DNA of 64,000 nt from Rhodovulum sp. PH10 (GTDB taxonomy: Bacteria; Pseudomonadota; Alphaproteobacteria; Rhizobiales; Xanthobacteraceae): contig NZ_AKZI01000036.1 in assembly GCF_000293785.1 (NCBI RefSeq), forward strand, positions 62,001-126,000, in the 5' to 3' direction. The notes under the pieces were generated by a model that worked only from the letters and a program-made list of their open reading frames with translations, was not told the origin of the DNA and made no database searches. The first letter of the stretch is position 1, and the number at the start of each line of letters is the position of its first letter. This document shows, in pieces, positions 29,710 to 40,216 of this stretch. The position numbers were made by a program, and so were the translations under genes.

Positions 29710-31650
29710 TCAGTTGCGCTGGACGATGCAGTTGCCGCCGATCGACTTCAAGTTCTCGCACAGCTGCACGGCGTCGCCGCGGCTCGCGAACGGGCCGACC
29801 TGGGTGCCGTAGAACACCCCGCGCGAGCCGAGATCCTTGCGCTTCACCAGGACGTCGCGCCCGCCGAGCACCGACGGATACTTGCGCTGGAGAATGCGGA
29901 ACGAGGCGCGGGCGTCGCTCTCCGATTTCTGAGCGGCGAGCTGCACCACGAAGCCGCCGCGGGTCACCGGCTCCGGCGTCACCATGGCGGTGCGCTGCTG
30001 CCGGCTCGGGGCGGCGGCGTCCCGGCCCGAAGGCGCCGGCTGCGGCACGATCGACAGCGGGGCATTGCCGTTGTTCGCGGGCTCGGCCGCCGGGGCGGAA
30101 TGGACGTTGCGGGCATTGCTCGACGACAGCGGCCGGGCCGCCGGCACCGAGGATTCCACCCGCTCGCCGTCCGGCCGGATGGTGACGGTGCGGATCGTCT
30201 TCGGTGCGGTCGCGCTGCCGGCGCTGCCGGTCGGCGGCGTAGCCGGGACGGTCGCCGGCGCGCTGACCGAAGGCGGCAGGTTCGCCGTGGTGTCGGGGAA
30301 CGAGGCGGAGCCGGTCGCCCCCGACTGGCTCTGCAGGCTGACGGGCTCCTCCTCGCGCGGCACGATGCGTTCGTCCTGGGCGGGCTGCACCCGCTCGTAG
30401 ATCTGCTTGTCGCCGTTCTGGCCGGCGGAGGCGATCTTCTTCGGCCCGGCATCGGCGTGGATCACCGGCGGCGCGCCGCTGTGGCCCTCGCCGCGCAGCA
30501 TCCGCACGCCATAGGCGCCGGCGGTGCCGACCACCGCGAGCGCGAGGATCGCGGCCGCGGCCATCAGCTTGCGCCGCCCGCCGGACGGGCGCTGCTCGGC
30601 ATGGGTGCCGTAGGGCGCGCCGGAGCCGTAGGCATAGGCCTGCTCGGGCTCGGCATACTCGCCGGCCTCGTAGGCGCCGTCCGCCGCCGGGGCGTAGCGC
30701 GGATCGTAACGCGCGTCGTAGCGCGGATCTCGGGCGGCCTCGGCCTGCGGATAGGCCGGCACCTGCGGGGTGGCGCCATAGGCCGCGGCCCCATAGGCGG
30801 CAGAACCGGGGGCGCCGTAGGAATCCGCTTCGGCATGGGGATCGGGGGCGGCGGTGTGGACCGGCGCCTGAAAAGCCTGCTCCTGATAGTCGGGAGCGTC
30901 GAGCCGCGGCTCCTGACGGCCGCCGGCCGCCGGCTGCTCGGCCGGGTAGGACTGCGGCCAGCCGTCGCTGCGGGCATAGGGATCGGCGGCGTACGGGTCG
31001 GCTGCGGCTGCGGCCGTGGCGGCCTGCGCGTCGGCCGCGAGCTGCGAGGCGGCGAGCCGGCCGAGGGCGGTGTCGGCGCGCGAAGAGGAGGCGGAGGGAC
31101 GCGGCGGCTCGGTGTAGCCGCTGTAGCGCGGCTCGGCGGCGCGGTCCTCGTCGTCGGCGGAGGTCCCCGGCCAGCCGGCGTCGCGGCGGTCGCTCGCGCC
31201 CGAGCCGCTGGTGCCGAACGCACGCGTGCCCGAGGCACCCGTACCCGAGGCACTGGTGCCGAAATCGGTGGCGCGGCTCCCGGTGGTCCGGAAGCCGGCG
31301 GTGTGGCGCGCGGTCATCGGCGGCTCGACCCGGCCGGCGGGATCGGCCGCGGGCGAGGCCACGGCGTCGCCCGCGAACGGATCAAACGGCTCGGCGCGCA
31401 GCTCCGGCACCCGCAGCTCGGGCACCCGCGGCTCAGCGGCGGAAGGCGCCGGCTCGCGCGCATCGAAGCGGGGCTCGGAGAGGCGCGGCTCGGGCGCCGC
31501 CCGGCGCGCCGGACGCACCGGCTCGTAGGGGCCGGGGTCGCTCTGCCCGATCAGGCGGGCCAGCTCGACCAGCGGGTCGTTCGCGGGCTCGGCCCGCGCC
31601 GCTGCCTGTGCCGCGCCGCCGTCCGTTCGCCGATACCGGTCGTCCGCCAT
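29710..31650 (-). CDS. SPOR-domain cell-division protein
   Basis: A 646-residue single-pass membrane protein. Residues 1 to about 355 are a disordered cytoplasmic region rich in Ala, Pro, Asp, Tyr and Arg, with many YDPRYD-like stretches. A transmembrane helix follows (about 358-378, KLMAAAAILALAVVGTAGAYG), then a Pro/Ala-rich periplasmic linker. The protein ends in a SPOR domain (about 565-645; GFVVQLAAQKSESDARASF, ending NCIVQRN). SPOR domains bind denuded glycan strands at division sites. ATG at 31650 is chosen; upstream in-frame codons look non-coding. Located between argS and nagZ as usual for the order. Confidence 0.9.
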   Translation of the reverse strand: MADDRYRRTDGGAAQAAARAEPANDPLVELARLIGQSDPGPYEPVRPARRAAPEPRLSEPRFDAREPAPSAAEPRVPELRVPELRAEPFDPFAGDAVASPAADPAGRVEPPMTARHTAGFRTTGSRATDFGTSASGTGASGTRAFGTSGSGASDRRDAGWPGTSADDEDRAAEPRYSGYTEPPRPSASSSRADTALGRLAASQLAADAQAATAAAAADPYAADPYARSDGWPQSYPAEQPAAGGRQEPRLDAPDYQEQAFQAPVHTAAPDPHAEADSYGAPGSAAYGAAAYGATPQVPAYPQAEAARDPRYDARYDPRYAPAADGAYEAGEYAEPEQAYAYGSGAPYGTHAEQRPSGGRRKLMAAAAILALAVVGTAGAYGVRMLRGEGHSGAPPVIHADAGPKKIASAGQNGDKQIYERVQPAQDERIVPREEEPVSLQSQSGATGSASFPDTTANLPPSVSAPATVPATPPTGSAGSATAPKTIRTVTIRPDGERVESSVPAARPLSSSNARNVHSAPAAEPANNGNAPLSIVPQPAPSGRDAAAPSRQQRTAMVTPEPVTRGGFVVQLAAQKSESDARASFRILQRKYPSVLGGRDVLVKRKDLGSRGVFYGTQVGPFASRGDAVQLCENLKSIGGNCIVQRN

Positions 31651-31740
31651 AAAACTCGTCCCGATCGCGGTGCCACGTTGGAAACCAGGCTGCGTTGCCG
31701 GCCCGACCAGGCCGCAACGCATACAACCGCGCCCGAGAGG

Positions 31741-33540
31741 TCACCGCATCTCGTCGGGCGCCTCGACTCCCAGAAGGCCGAGCCCCACGGAGAGCACCGT
31801 GATCACACCTTGCACCAGTGCGAGCCGGGCCAAGGTCAGTTGTGGATCATCCTGGATAATGAAACGTAAATATGGCGCGTCGTTTCCGCGATTCCAATGG
31901 GCGTGGAACGCGCTCGCCAAATCGTAGAGGTAGAAAGCGATGCGATGCGGCTCGTGGGCCGCCGCCGCCGCCTCGATCAACCGCGGGAACTGCGCGATCT
32001 GGCGCATGATGGCGATTTCGCCCGGATCATCCAGCCGCTCGAGCGGCCCGGCGACCAGCGCCTTCGCCTGCTCGCCCGGATTCTCCGGAAGCTCGCCCAC
32101 CACCTCGCGGGCATGGCGAAACACCGAGCGGCCGCGGGCATGGCCGTACTGGACGTAGAACACCGGGTTGTCGCGCGACTGCTCGATCACTTTCGCGAGG
32201 TCGAAGTCGAGCACCGCGTCGTTCTTGCGGTTGAGCATCATGAAGCGGACGGCATCCTTGCCGACCTCGTCCACCACGTCACGAAGCGTCACGAAGTCCC
32301 CGGCCCGCTTGGACATCTTTACCGGCTGCCCGGCGCGCAACAGCTTCACGAGCTGGACGATCTTGACGTCCAGCGCGGCGAGCCCGCCGGACACCGCGGC
32401 GACCGCCGCCTGCATCCGCTTGATGTAGCCGCCGTGGTCGGCGCCCCACACGTCGATCAGGTCGGAGAAGCCGCGCTCCACCTTGGAGCGGTGATAGGCG
32501 ATGTCGGAGGCGAAATAGGTGTAGCTGCCGTCGGATTTCAGCAGCGGCCGGTCGATGTCGTCGCCGAAATCGGTCGAGCGAAACAGCGTCTGCTCGCGGT
32601 CCTCCCAGTCCTCCGGCGGCGCGCCCTTGGGCGGCGGCAGCCGGCCCTCGTAGACTTTGCCCGCGTCGCGCAGCTCGACGATCGTGCGTGCGACCGCATC
32701 CGCGGTGCCCTCGACCAGCGAGCGCTCGGAGAAGAAGACGTCGTGGCGGACGTTCAAGGCCTCGAGGTCGGCGCGGATCATCGCCATCATCATGTCGATC
32801 GCGATCTTTCGCACGTCCGGCAGCCACTCGGCTTCCGGCTTGTCGCGCAACGTGTCGCCGTAGCGGGCGGCGAGCTCCTTTCCGACCGGCACCAGATAGT
32901 CGCCCGGATAGAGCCCCTCGGGGATCGGCCCGATGTTTTCACCCAGCGCCTCGCGGTAGCGCAGGAAGGCCGAGCGGGCGAGCACGTCGACCTGGGCGCC
33001 GGCGTCGTTGATGTAATATTCGCGGGTGACGGGCTTGCCGGCAAACGCCAGCAGGTTGGCGAGCGCGTCGCCGAAAACGGCGCCACGGCAGTGGCCGACA
33101 TGCATCGGCCCGGTCGGGTTCGCCGAGACGTACTCGACGTTCACGGGCTTGGCGGCCTCCGGCACCGGCATCCGGCCGTAATCGGCGCCGGCGAGAATCG
33201 CCGCCTTCAGCGCGTCGCGCCACACCGCGGGCTTCAGCGTCAGATTGATGAATCCCGGCCCGGCGATCGCCACCGCCTCGACCCAATCGTCCGCCCGCAG
33301 CGTTTCGGCGATCGCCTCGGCGATCTCGCGCGGCTTCTTGCCGGCGTCCTTGGCGAGCACCATCGCGGCGTTGGTCGCGAGATCGCCATGGGTCGGATCG
33401 CGCGGCGGCTCGACCAGCACGCGGCCGAGATCGAGGTTTTGCGGCAAGCGTTTGGCGGCGACCAGCGCCTCGATCGCGGCGGTGACGCGGGACAGCACGG
33501 CCGCGAAGACGTGGCTGGTGTCGGTGGTGATTTCGGCCAT
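31741..33540 (-). CDS. argS: Arginyl-tRNA synthetase
   Basis: A 599-residue class I synthetase. The N-terminal Add-1 domain begins near residue 8. The HIGH-like motif is [15 protein letters not shown] (about 130-144). KMSKRAGDF follows near residue 400, and the C-terminal DALR anticodon-binding domain ends in [12 protein letters not shown]. Start at ATG 33540; longer in-frame starts add low-complexity residues. It sits between dgt and the SPOR gene. Confidence 0.96.
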   Translation of the reverse strand: MAEITTDTSHVFAAVLSRVTAAIEALVAAKRLPQNLDLGRVLVEPPRDPTHGDLATNAAMVLAKDAGKKPREIAEAIAETLRADDWVEAVAIAGPGFINLTLKPAVWRDALKAAILAGADYGRMPVPEAAKPVNVEYVSANPTGPMHVGHCRGAVFGDALANLLAFAGKPVTREYYINDAGAQVDVLARSAFLRYREALGENIGPIPEGLYPGDYLVPVGKELAARYGDTLRDKPEAEWLPDVRKIAIDMMMAMIRADLEALNVRHDVFFSERSLVEGTADAVARTIVELRDAGKVYEGRLPPPKGAPPEDWEDREQTLFRSTDFGDDIDRPLLKSDGSYTYFASDIAYHRSKVERGFSDLIDVWGADHGGYIKRMQAAVAAVSGGLAALDVKIVQLVKLLRAGQPVKMSKRAGDFVTLRDVVDEVGKDAVRFMMLNRKNDAVLDFDLAKVIEQSRDNPVFYVQYGHARGRSVFRHAREVVGELPENPGEQAKALVAGPLERLDDPGEIAIMRQIAQFPRLIEAAAAAHEPHRIAFYLYDLASAFHAHWNRGNDAPYLRFIIQDDPQLTLARLALVQGVITVLSVGLGLLGVEAPDEMR

Positions 33541-33635
33541 TTTTCGGTCTCGTGGCAGTTCGGCGGGCGCGCAAGGCGATTTCGGTGGTCGAGAGCGACC
33601 CCGCGGCCGGGCCGGACTCGACGCTCGAGGTTTTC

Positions 33636-34877
33636 CTAACGCAGTTGCGGGGTCGTGTCGAAGAGGCGGGCGTGCTCGTCGAGCGCGTAGCGGTCGGTCT
33701 GCCCGGCGATGAAGTCGACGATGCGCCGCGCCCGCGCCGTCTTGCCGGCCGGCAGGTCGCACCGCCACTCGGCGGGCAGCGTTTCGGGATCGTCGGTGTA
33801 GCGGGCGAACAGGTCCTCGACCACCCGCTCGGCGTCGCGCATCACCTGCATCACCCGCTCGTGGCGATACATCCGGCCGAACAGGAACTTTTTCACCGCC
33901 CGATCGGTCGCGGCCATTGCCGGCGAGAACGTCACCAGCGGCCGGCCGAGTTTTCGCACCGCGTCGGCGGACGCCGGACGGGCCTCGGCGAGCGCCCGCT
34001 CGGTCTCGGTGACGATGTCGACGATCATGGTGGTGATCAGCCGGCGCACCAGCTCGTGGACGACGCGGGCGTGGTCGAGCCCGGGGTGCTCGCGGTCGAT
34101 CCCGGCCAGCAGGTCGCGTAGGTGATCGAGGCCGGGATCGGGCGCCGCCTTCAGGTCGTCGAGCGAGAACAGGTGCGCGCGAAGCCCGTCGTCGAGGTCG
34201 TGGGCGTCGTAGGCGACGTCGTCGGAGATCGCGCCGACCTGCGCCTCGAGGCTCGGATGGCTGGCGAGATCGAGATGATGCAGCGCACTATAGTCGGCGA
34301 TCTCGTGGGGCAAGGAAATGCTGCATTGCACCAATGTCGATTCCGCATCGCACGCACGGCCGGTTTCGGTTGCGGCAACCAGCGGTCCATTGTGCTTGAC
34401 GAGACCTTCGAGGGTCTCCCAGCTCAGATTGAGGCCGTCGAAGTCCGGGTAGCGCCGCTCGAGCCGCGTCACAACCGCGAGCGTCTGTGCATTGTGGTCG
34501 AAGCCGCCATGGTCGGCGAGGCAGCGGTCGAGCGCCCGCTCGCCGGCATGGCCGAATGGCGGATGGCCGAGATCGTGGGCGAGCGCGCAGGCTTCGGACA
34601 AATCCTCGTCGAGGCCGAGGCGGCGGGCGATCGAGCGGGCGACCTGGGTGACCTCGAGCGTATGGGTGAGCCGGGTGCGAAAATGGTCGCCCTCGTGATA
34701 GACGAACACCTGCGTCTTGTAGGCGAGCCGGCGAAACGCGCTCGAATGGATCACCCGGTCGCAGTCGCGCCGAAACGCGCTGCGCCCCGGGCTCTCGGGC
34801 TCGTCGTGCAAGCGGCCGCGGCTCGCCGCGGCATCCGCCGCATAGGGCGCGCGGGGGCGCGCTTCCTGAACCGCCAT
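33636..34877 (-). CDS. dgt: Deoxyguanosinetriphosphate triphosphohydrolase-like protein
   Basis: A 413-residue HD-domain enzyme of the dGTPase family, which cleaves dNTPs to the nucleoside and tripolyphosphate. The metal-binding set H...HD...D is visible in [18 protein letters not shown] and [37 protein letters not shown] is the diagnostic N-terminal signature (about 41-62). ATG at 34877 is preferred by family alignment; GAGGAG lies close to it, and further in-frame ATGs exist up to 34970. It is divergent from erpA over about 150 bp. Confidence 0.92.
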   Translation of the reverse strand: MAVQEARPRAPYAADAAASRGRLHDEPESPGRSAFRRDCDRVIHSSAFRRLAYKTQVFVYHEGDHFRTRLTHTLEVTQVARSIARRLGLDEDLSEACALAHDLGHPPFGHAGERALDRCLADHGGFDHNAQTLAVVTRLERRYPDFDGLNLSWETLEGLVKHNGPLVAATETGRACDAESTLVQCSISLPHEIADYSALHHLDLASHPSLEAQVGAISDDVAYDAHDLDDGLRAHLFSLDDLKAAPDPGLDHLRDLLAGIDREHPGLDHARVVHELVRRLITTMIVDIVTETERALAEARPASADAVRKLGRPLVTFSPAMAATDRAVKKFLFGRMYRHERVMQVMRDAERVVEDLFARYTDDPETLPAEWRCDLPAGKTARARRIVDFIAGQTDRYALDEHARLFDTTPQLR

Positions 34878-35028
34878 CGCCTCCTCGTCGATCTCGATGA
34901 AATCCGCCTGCCGGGTTCGGGCGGGCGCGCCCGGCATTGCCGGCCGAACGTCGCCGACCCCGAGTCGCATTGACCCCGGCCCGGTCCCGACTTAACTATT
35001 CGAGACACGACAAGCAATTGCGACGGAC

Positions 35029-35403
35029 ATGAGCACACTCACCCCCGACGTGCCGACCGGCGACACCCCTCCCGCCCCTGCCGGCGTGACGCTGACCGCG
35101 CGGGCGGCAAGACGCATCGCGGAAATCCTGCAATCCGAGGCCGAAGGCACCATGCTGCGCGTCAGCGTGGCGGGCGGCGGCTGCTCGGGCTTCCAATACA
35201 AGTACGACATGGAAAAGACCCGCGCCGAGGACGACCTCGTGCTTGCCGGCGAGGGCGCGACCGTGCTGATCGACCCGGTGTCGGCCGAGTACATGGCGGG
35301 CGCCGAGATCGACTATGTCGAGGACTTGATCGGCGCGGCGTTCAAGATCAGGAACCCGGTCGCCACCGCCTCGTGCGGCTGCGGGACGAGCTTTTCGATC
35401 TGA
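35029..35403 (+). CDS. erpA: Iron-sulfur cluster insertion protein (A-type carrier)
   Basis: A 124-residue A-type carrier that delivers Fe-S clusters to apoproteins. The three conserved cysteines are in GGGCSGFQY and SCGCGTSF. The first about 20 residues are a disordered Pro/Thr-rich extension. ErpA, IscA and SufA are hard to separate by sequence. ErpA is favoured by the position divergent from dgt, as in many Hyphomicrobiales. Confidence 0.88.
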   Translation: MSTLTPDVPTGDTPPAPAGVTLTARAARRIAEILQSEAEGTMLRVSVAGGGCSGFQYKYDMEKTRAEDDLVLAGEGATVLIDPVSAEYMAGAEIDYVEDLIGAAFKIRNPVATASCGCGTSFSI

Positions 35404-35460
35404 CGGGCGGCGAGCGATTGCATTGATTCTCTCCTCACGCCGAGGAGCGGCGGCAGGTCG

Positions 35461-35528
35461 CGTCTCGAACCATGAGGCCGCCCTCGCCCTTCGAGACGCG
35501 CTCCTGCGGAGTGCTCCTCAGGGTGAGG
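35461..35528. repeat. Dispersed intergenic repeat, copy B
   Basis: It matches copy A at 16257-16344 in three blocks (CGTCTCGAACCATGAGGCC, TTCGAGACGCGCTCC, GTGCTCCTC). Imperfect inverted ends lie just outside it: GATTCTCTCCTCAC at about 35425 and GTGAGGACGGAGAGAGATTC at about 35524. It lies in the convergent gap between erpA and the RND pump gene. Confidence 0.75.
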
Positions 35529-35598
35529 ACGGAGAGAGATTCTCTCGAGTGCGCACCGGTCGGACGGGCGACCGTCCGGCGCGCCGAAAGAAAAAAGC

Positions 35599-38500
35599 CT
35601 ACTCCGCCGCGACCACCGGGCGGTCCGGCTTTTCCGGCACCTCGGCGAGCTGCGGCTCGAGGCGGCGCTTCAGGCGACGGTCCACCCGGTCGAGATAGAT
35701 GTAGATCACCGGCGTGATGTAGAGCGTCAGGAGCTGCGAGAAGACGAGGCCGCCGACCACCGCCACACCGAGCGGCTGGCGCAGCTCCGCCCCCGCCCCG
35801 GTGCCCAGCGCGATCGGCAGCGCGCCGAAGATCGCCGCGAAGGTGGTCATCATGATCGGGCGGAAGCGCAGCAGGCACGCCTCGCGCATCGCCGCCTCGG
35901 CGCCGAGCCCGACGCGCCGCCGCTCGACCGCGAAGTCGATCATCATGATGGCGTTCTTCTTGACGATGCCGACCAGCATGACGATGCCGATCATCGCGAT
36001 CACCGACAGCTCCATGCCGAACGCCATCAGCACCAGGAGCGCGCCGACGCCGGCCGACGGCAGGCCGGAGATGATGGTGATCGGATGGATGAAGCTCTCG
36101 TACAGGATGCCGAGCACCACATAGGCGGCGAACACGGCGGCGAGCACCAGCACCCCCTGCCCGCGCAAAGAGTCCTGGAACACCTGCGCCGAGCCCTGGA
36201 AGCCGGTCGAGATCGAGGCCGGCAGGTTGCTCTCGCGCTCGATCGCGGTGACCGCGTCGACCGCCTGGCCGAGCGAGAAGCCGGGCGCGAGGTTGAACGA
36301 GATGGTGACGGCCGGCTGCTGGCCCTGGTGGTTGACCTGCAGCGGCCCGACCGTCGGCACGATCTTCGTCACCGCCGACAGCGGGATCGCCGGGCCGTTG
36401 GCGGAGGAGTTGCCGGTGATGCCGCCGCCCACGGTGGTGACGCCGCCCGCCCCGCCGCCGCTGCCGGTCTTGACGAAGATGCGCGACAGCCCGGCCGGGT
36501 CCGCCTGCACCTCGGGCAGACTTTCGAGGATCACCTGATAGTCGTTCGAGGGCGTGTAGATGGTCGCGACCTGGCGGGTGCCGAAGGCGTTGAACAGCTC
36601 CTGGCGCACCTGATCGACCGAGATGCCGTAGAAGGCGGCGCGCTCGCGGTCGACCTCGACCGTCATCTGCGGATTGTCGATCGCGAGGTCGGTGGCGACG
36701 TCGCGCAGGCCGGGCAGCTTCTGGATCTTCTCCTGGAGGATCGGTGCGAAGCGGTACAGGGCGTCGGTGTCGCTCGACTGCAGCGTGTACTGGAACTCGC
36801 TCTTCGACATCCGCCCGGTGATGTTGATGTTCTGGACGTTCTGGAAATAGGTCCGCATGCCGATCACACCGGCGGTGTTGCGGCGTAGCCGCTGGATCAC
36901 CGCGCCGGCGTTCTCGCCGCGCTCGTCCTTGGGCTTCAGCGCGACGAACATGCGGCCGTAGTTCGGCGTCGGATTGGGGCCGCTCACCCCCACCGTCCAG
37001 TTGACGTATGCGACCGCCGGATCGGTGCGGACGATGTCGGCGACCTCGCGCTGGCGCTCGCGCATCGCCTTGAACGAGATGTCGGACGGCCCCTCGACGG
37101 TGACGCTGATGAAGCCGGTGTCCTCGATGGGGAAGAAGCCCTTGGGGATCACCAGATAGAGCCACACGGTGGCGACCATGGTGAGCGCGGTGACGATCAG
37201 GATCACCGGCTTGTGCCGCAGCACCGCGTCGAGGCTCGTCTCGTAGCCGCGCAGCATCATCTGAAAGCCGCGCTCGAACAGGCGCAGCAGCCGGCCCTGC
37301 TTCGCCTCGCCGTCGCCGTGCGGCCCGCGCAGCACGCGCGCGCACAGCATCGGCGTCAGCGTCAGCGAGACGAAGCCGGAGATCAGGATCGCCACCGCGA
37401 TGGTCACCGCGAACTCGCGGAAGACGCGGCCGACCAGCCCGCCCATCAAGAGCACCGGGATGAACACCGCGATCAGCGAGAAGGTGATCGAGACGATGGT
37501 GAAGCCGATCTCGCGCGCGCCCTTCAGCGCCGCCTCGAACGGCCGCATGCCGCCCTCGATGTGGCGGACGATGTTCTCCAGCATCACGATCGCGTCGTCG
37601 ACCACGAAGCCGACCGAGAGGGTCAGCGCCAGCATGGTCATGTTGTTGATCGAGAAGCCGAGCGCGTACATCGCCGCGAAGGTGCCGATGAGCGACACCG
37701 GCACCGCGAGGCCGGGAATGAAGGTCGCCGGCAGCGTGCGCAAAAAGAGGAAGATCACCAGCACGACGAGCGCGATGGCGATCGCCAAGGTCTCCTGCAC
37801 GTCGAACACGGCGTCGCGGATCGACACCGAGCGGTCCATCAGCACTTCCATGCGGATGGCGGCGGGAATTTGCGCGCGGTAGCTCGGCAGCCGCTCGCGG
37901 ATGGCGTCGACCACCGCCACCGTATTGGCCGAGGGCTGGCGCTGGATCGCCAGCACGATCGCCCGCTCGTCGTTGAAGTAGCTGGCGACCTGGTCGTTCT
38001 CGACCGAGTCGATGACGTTCGCGACGTCGGACAGCTTGATCGGCGCGCCGTTGCGATAGGCCACCACGACGTTGCGGTAGTCGGCCGCCCGCGGGATCGC
38101 CGCGGAGGCGGTCAGCGTGATGTTCTGCTCGTCGCCGGTGATGGTGCCGACCGGCGTGTTGGAGTTCGCCTTGGCGACGACGTTGCGGATGTCGTCGAGC
38201 GAGATGTTGCGCGCCGCCGCCGCCACCGGATCGACCTGCACCCGGACCGCGAAGCGCTGCGCGCCATAGACCAGCACCTGGGCGACGCCGTCGATCTGGG
38301 AGATCTGCTGGGCGAGCGTGGTCTCGCCGTAGTCGTTGATGGTCGACAGCGGCAGGGTCGGCGAGACGAGGCTGATATAGAGGATCGGGAAGTCGCCGGG
38401 ATTGACCTTGCGAAAGCTCGGCGGGGTCGTCATCTCGACCGGCAGCCGGCGTTGCGCGACCGACAGGGCGGTCTGCACGTCGAGCGCGGCGCCGTCGATG

Positions 38501-38799
38501 TTGCGGCCGAGCTCGAACTGGATGGTGATGCGGGTGGTGCCGAGCGACGACATCGAGGTCATCGACGAGATGCCGGCGATGGTCGAGAGCTGGCGCTCGA
38601 TCGGCGAGGCGACCGAGGCCGCCATCGTCTCGGGGCTGGCGCCCGGCAGGGTCGCGGTGATCGAGATGGTGGGATAGTCGACGGTCGGCAGCGCCGCCAC
38701 CGCCAGCAGGCGATAGGCGAAGATGCCGAACACGATCATCGACGCGGTGATCAGCGTCGTCAGCACCGGCCGGCGGATGCAGATTTCCGAGAGGGTCAT
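35599..38799 (-). CDS. RND efflux pump inner-membrane transporter (HAE1 type)
   Basis: A 1066-residue trimeric proton antiporter of the MdtB/MdtC/AcrB family. It begins MTLSEICIRRPVLTTLI, and the periplasmic porter domain follows the first helix. The proton-relay aspartate pair is in SVGFVVDDAIVMLENI (about 405-408). The C-terminal half has the second six-helix bundle. The ATG overlaps the adaptor stop by four bases. An outer-membrane channel is not adjacent; the tolC gene at 49636 could serve. Substrate unknown. Confidence 0.94.
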   Translation of the reverse strand: MTLSEICIRRPVLTTLITASMIVFGIFAYRLLAVAALPTVDYPTISITATLPGASPETMAASVASPIERQLSTIAGISSMTSMSSLGTTRITIQFELGRNIDGAALDVQTALSVAQRRLPVEMTTPPSFRKVNPGDFPILYISLVSPTLPLSTINDYGETTLAQQISQIDGVAQVLVYGAQRFAVRVQVDPVAAAARNISLDDIRNVVAKANSNTPVGTITGDEQNITLTASAAIPRAADYRNVVVAYRNGAPIKLSDVANVIDSVENDQVASYFNDERAIVLAIQRQPSANTVAVVDAIRERLPSYRAQIPAAIRMEVLMDRSVSIRDAVFDVQETLAIAIALVVLVIFLFLRTLPATFIPGLAVPVSLIGTFAAMYALGFSINNMTMLALTLSVGFVVDDAIVMLENIVRHIEGGMRPFEAALKGAREIGFTIVSITFSLIAVFIPVLLMGGLVGRVFREFAVTIAVAILISGFVSLTLTPMLCARVLRGPHGDGEAKQGRLLRLFERGFQMMLRGYETSLDAVLRHKPVILIVTALTMVATVWLYLVIPKGFFPIEDTGFISVTVEGPSDISFKAMRERQREVADIVRTDPAVAYVNWTVGVSGPNPTPNYGRMFVALKPKDERGENAGAVIQRLRRNTAGVIGMRTYFQNVQNINITGRMSKSEFQYTLQSSDTDALYRFAPILQEKIQKLPGLRDVATDLAIDNPQMTVEVDRERAAFYGISVDQVRQELFNAFGTRQVATIYTPSNDYQVILESLPEVQADPAGLSRIFVKTGSGGGAGGVTTVGGGITGNSSANGPAIPLSAVTKIVPTVGPLQVNHQGQQPAVTISFNLAPGFSLGQAVDAVTAIERESNLPASISTGFQGSAQVFQDSLRGQGVLVLAAVFAAYVVLGILYESFIHPITIISGLPSAGVGALLVLMAFGMELSVIAMIGIVMLVGIVKKNAIMMIDFAVERRRVGLGAEAAMREACLLRFRPIMMTTFAAIFGALPIALGTGAGAELRQPLGVAVVGGLVFSQLLTLYITPVIYIYLDRVDRRLKRRLEPQLAEVPEKPDRPVVAAE

Positions 38800-39947
38800 G
38801 CGCCCGCCCTGTCCGGCCGCTCGGCCACCGGCCGCACTTTGACCGCCGCGCCGTCGGTGAGCTGGAGTTGGCCGTCGGTGACGACCGTCTCGCCGCCGGC
38901 GAGCCCGGAGGCGATCACGCTGTCGCCGCCGGCGACCCGCTCGATCGTCACCCGCCGCACGCGGGCGACGCCGTCCTCGACCACATAGACGAAGCTGCCC
39001 TGCTGGCTCACCTCCACCGCGCTCGACGGCACCGTGACGGCGTTCTCCACCCGCAGCGTCAGGCGCGCCGTCACCAGCGTGCCGGGCCACAACAGCTCGT
39101 CGTCGTTCGGCATCAGCGCGCGCACCGTCGCCATGCCGGTCGTCGCATCGACCGTGTTCTCGATCATCGCGATCCTGCCGTGCGCGATCCGTTGGTCGCC
39201 CGGAATCACCGCCTCGACCGCCGAGTCGCCCGCCGCCAGGGCCGCACGCACCTGCGGCAAGACCTTTTGCGGCACCGTGAAGGAGACGTAGAGCGGCGCC
39301 ATCTGATTGATGGTGACGATCGGCGTGAGGTCGGCGGTGCGCACCACGTTGCCGACCTTGACGTTCGCCTGCCCCACCCGGCCGGAGATCGGCGCACGGA
39401 TGGTGCAGTAGCCGAGCTGGACCTTCAGATTGTCGATCGTCGCTTCGCTGGTGGCGATCGCCGCGCGATAGACGTCCACCTGGGTCTGCGCGTTGTCGAG
39501 ATTGATTTGCGGCGTGGCGGCGCGGGCGACCAGCTCGGTGAAGCGCTTGAGGTCGCGCTCGGCGCCGGCGAGCTGCGCCCGGTCGCGGGCGAGCTGGCCT
39601 TCGGCCTGGCGGATCTGCGCCTCGAGCGCCCGGCCGTCGAGCGTGACCAGGAGGTCGCCCTGCTTCACCGTGGCGCCGTCCTGGAAATGAATGCCGGTGA
39701 TCGCGCTGTCGATCCGGCTGCGTACCGCGACGCTGGCGAGCGGCGTCACCGAGCCGAGCGCCTCGATCGTCACCGGCACCGGCTTGCGGACGGCCGGCGC
39801 GGTCTCGACCGACACCACGCGGGCGGCGACCGCGCGCGGCGGCGGGATGGTGGCGCTGCCGCCCGGGCCCCAGCGATGAACGGCCAAGGCCGCACCGGCG
39901 AGTGCCACCAGCGCGGCGCAGCCCCACAGCACACGGCGTCGGGTCAT
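38796..39947 (-). CDS. RND efflux periplasmic adaptor (membrane fusion protein)
   Basis: A 383-residue adaptor anchored by an N-terminal hydrophobic segment (WGCAALVALAGAALAVH). It has a lipoyl/barrel-sandwich domain flanking an alpha-hairpin (about 105-165; AEGQLARDRAQLAGAERDL) and a beta-barrel region (IRAPISGRVGQANV, VTVPSSAVEVSQQG). It links the RND transporter to an outer-membrane channel. ATG at 39947 is chosen, since extra upstream codons are basic and low-complexity. It is coupled with the RND gene by ATGA overlap. Confidence 0.93.
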   Translation of the reverse strand: MTRRRVLWGCAALVALAGAALAVHRWGPGGSATIPPPRAVAARVVSVETAPAVRKPVPVTIEALGSVTPLASVAVRSRIDSAITGIHFQDGATVKQGDLLVTLDGRALEAQIRQAEGQLARDRAQLAGAERDLKRFTELVARAATPQINLDNAQTQVDVYRAAIATSEATIDNLKVQLGYCTIRAPISGRVGQANVKVGNVVRTADLTPIVTINQMAPLYVSFTVPQKVLPQVRAALAAGDSAVEAVIPGDQRIAHGRIAMIENTVDATTGMATVRALMPNDDELLWPGTLVTARLTLRVENAVTVPSSAVEVSQQGSFVYVVEDGVARVRRVTIERVAGGDSVIASGLAGGETVVTDGQLQLTDGAAVKVRPVAERPDRAGA

Positions 39948-40216
39948 CGCGAACGGTCTTTCGTGCCGGAGGGTAGCGGCTGCCGCGCCCGGCGTGTTCG
40001 GCCCGCCCGCCCGCTGCCGCCGGCATCGCGCGGCCACCGGAGCGAGAACCGCTCGGGCGCGCATCGGGGAAGCGAACGGCGTTCTATATCATGCCGCCCG
40101 GCCGAACGCAGCGGCGGGCTGCGGACATTGCCAAAATGTAATTGATTTACCGGAGCTTGTGACCAGAATGCCGGCACCGGGCGACTCCCGGCGGTGAAGC
40201 GGCGAAAAGGCAACCC

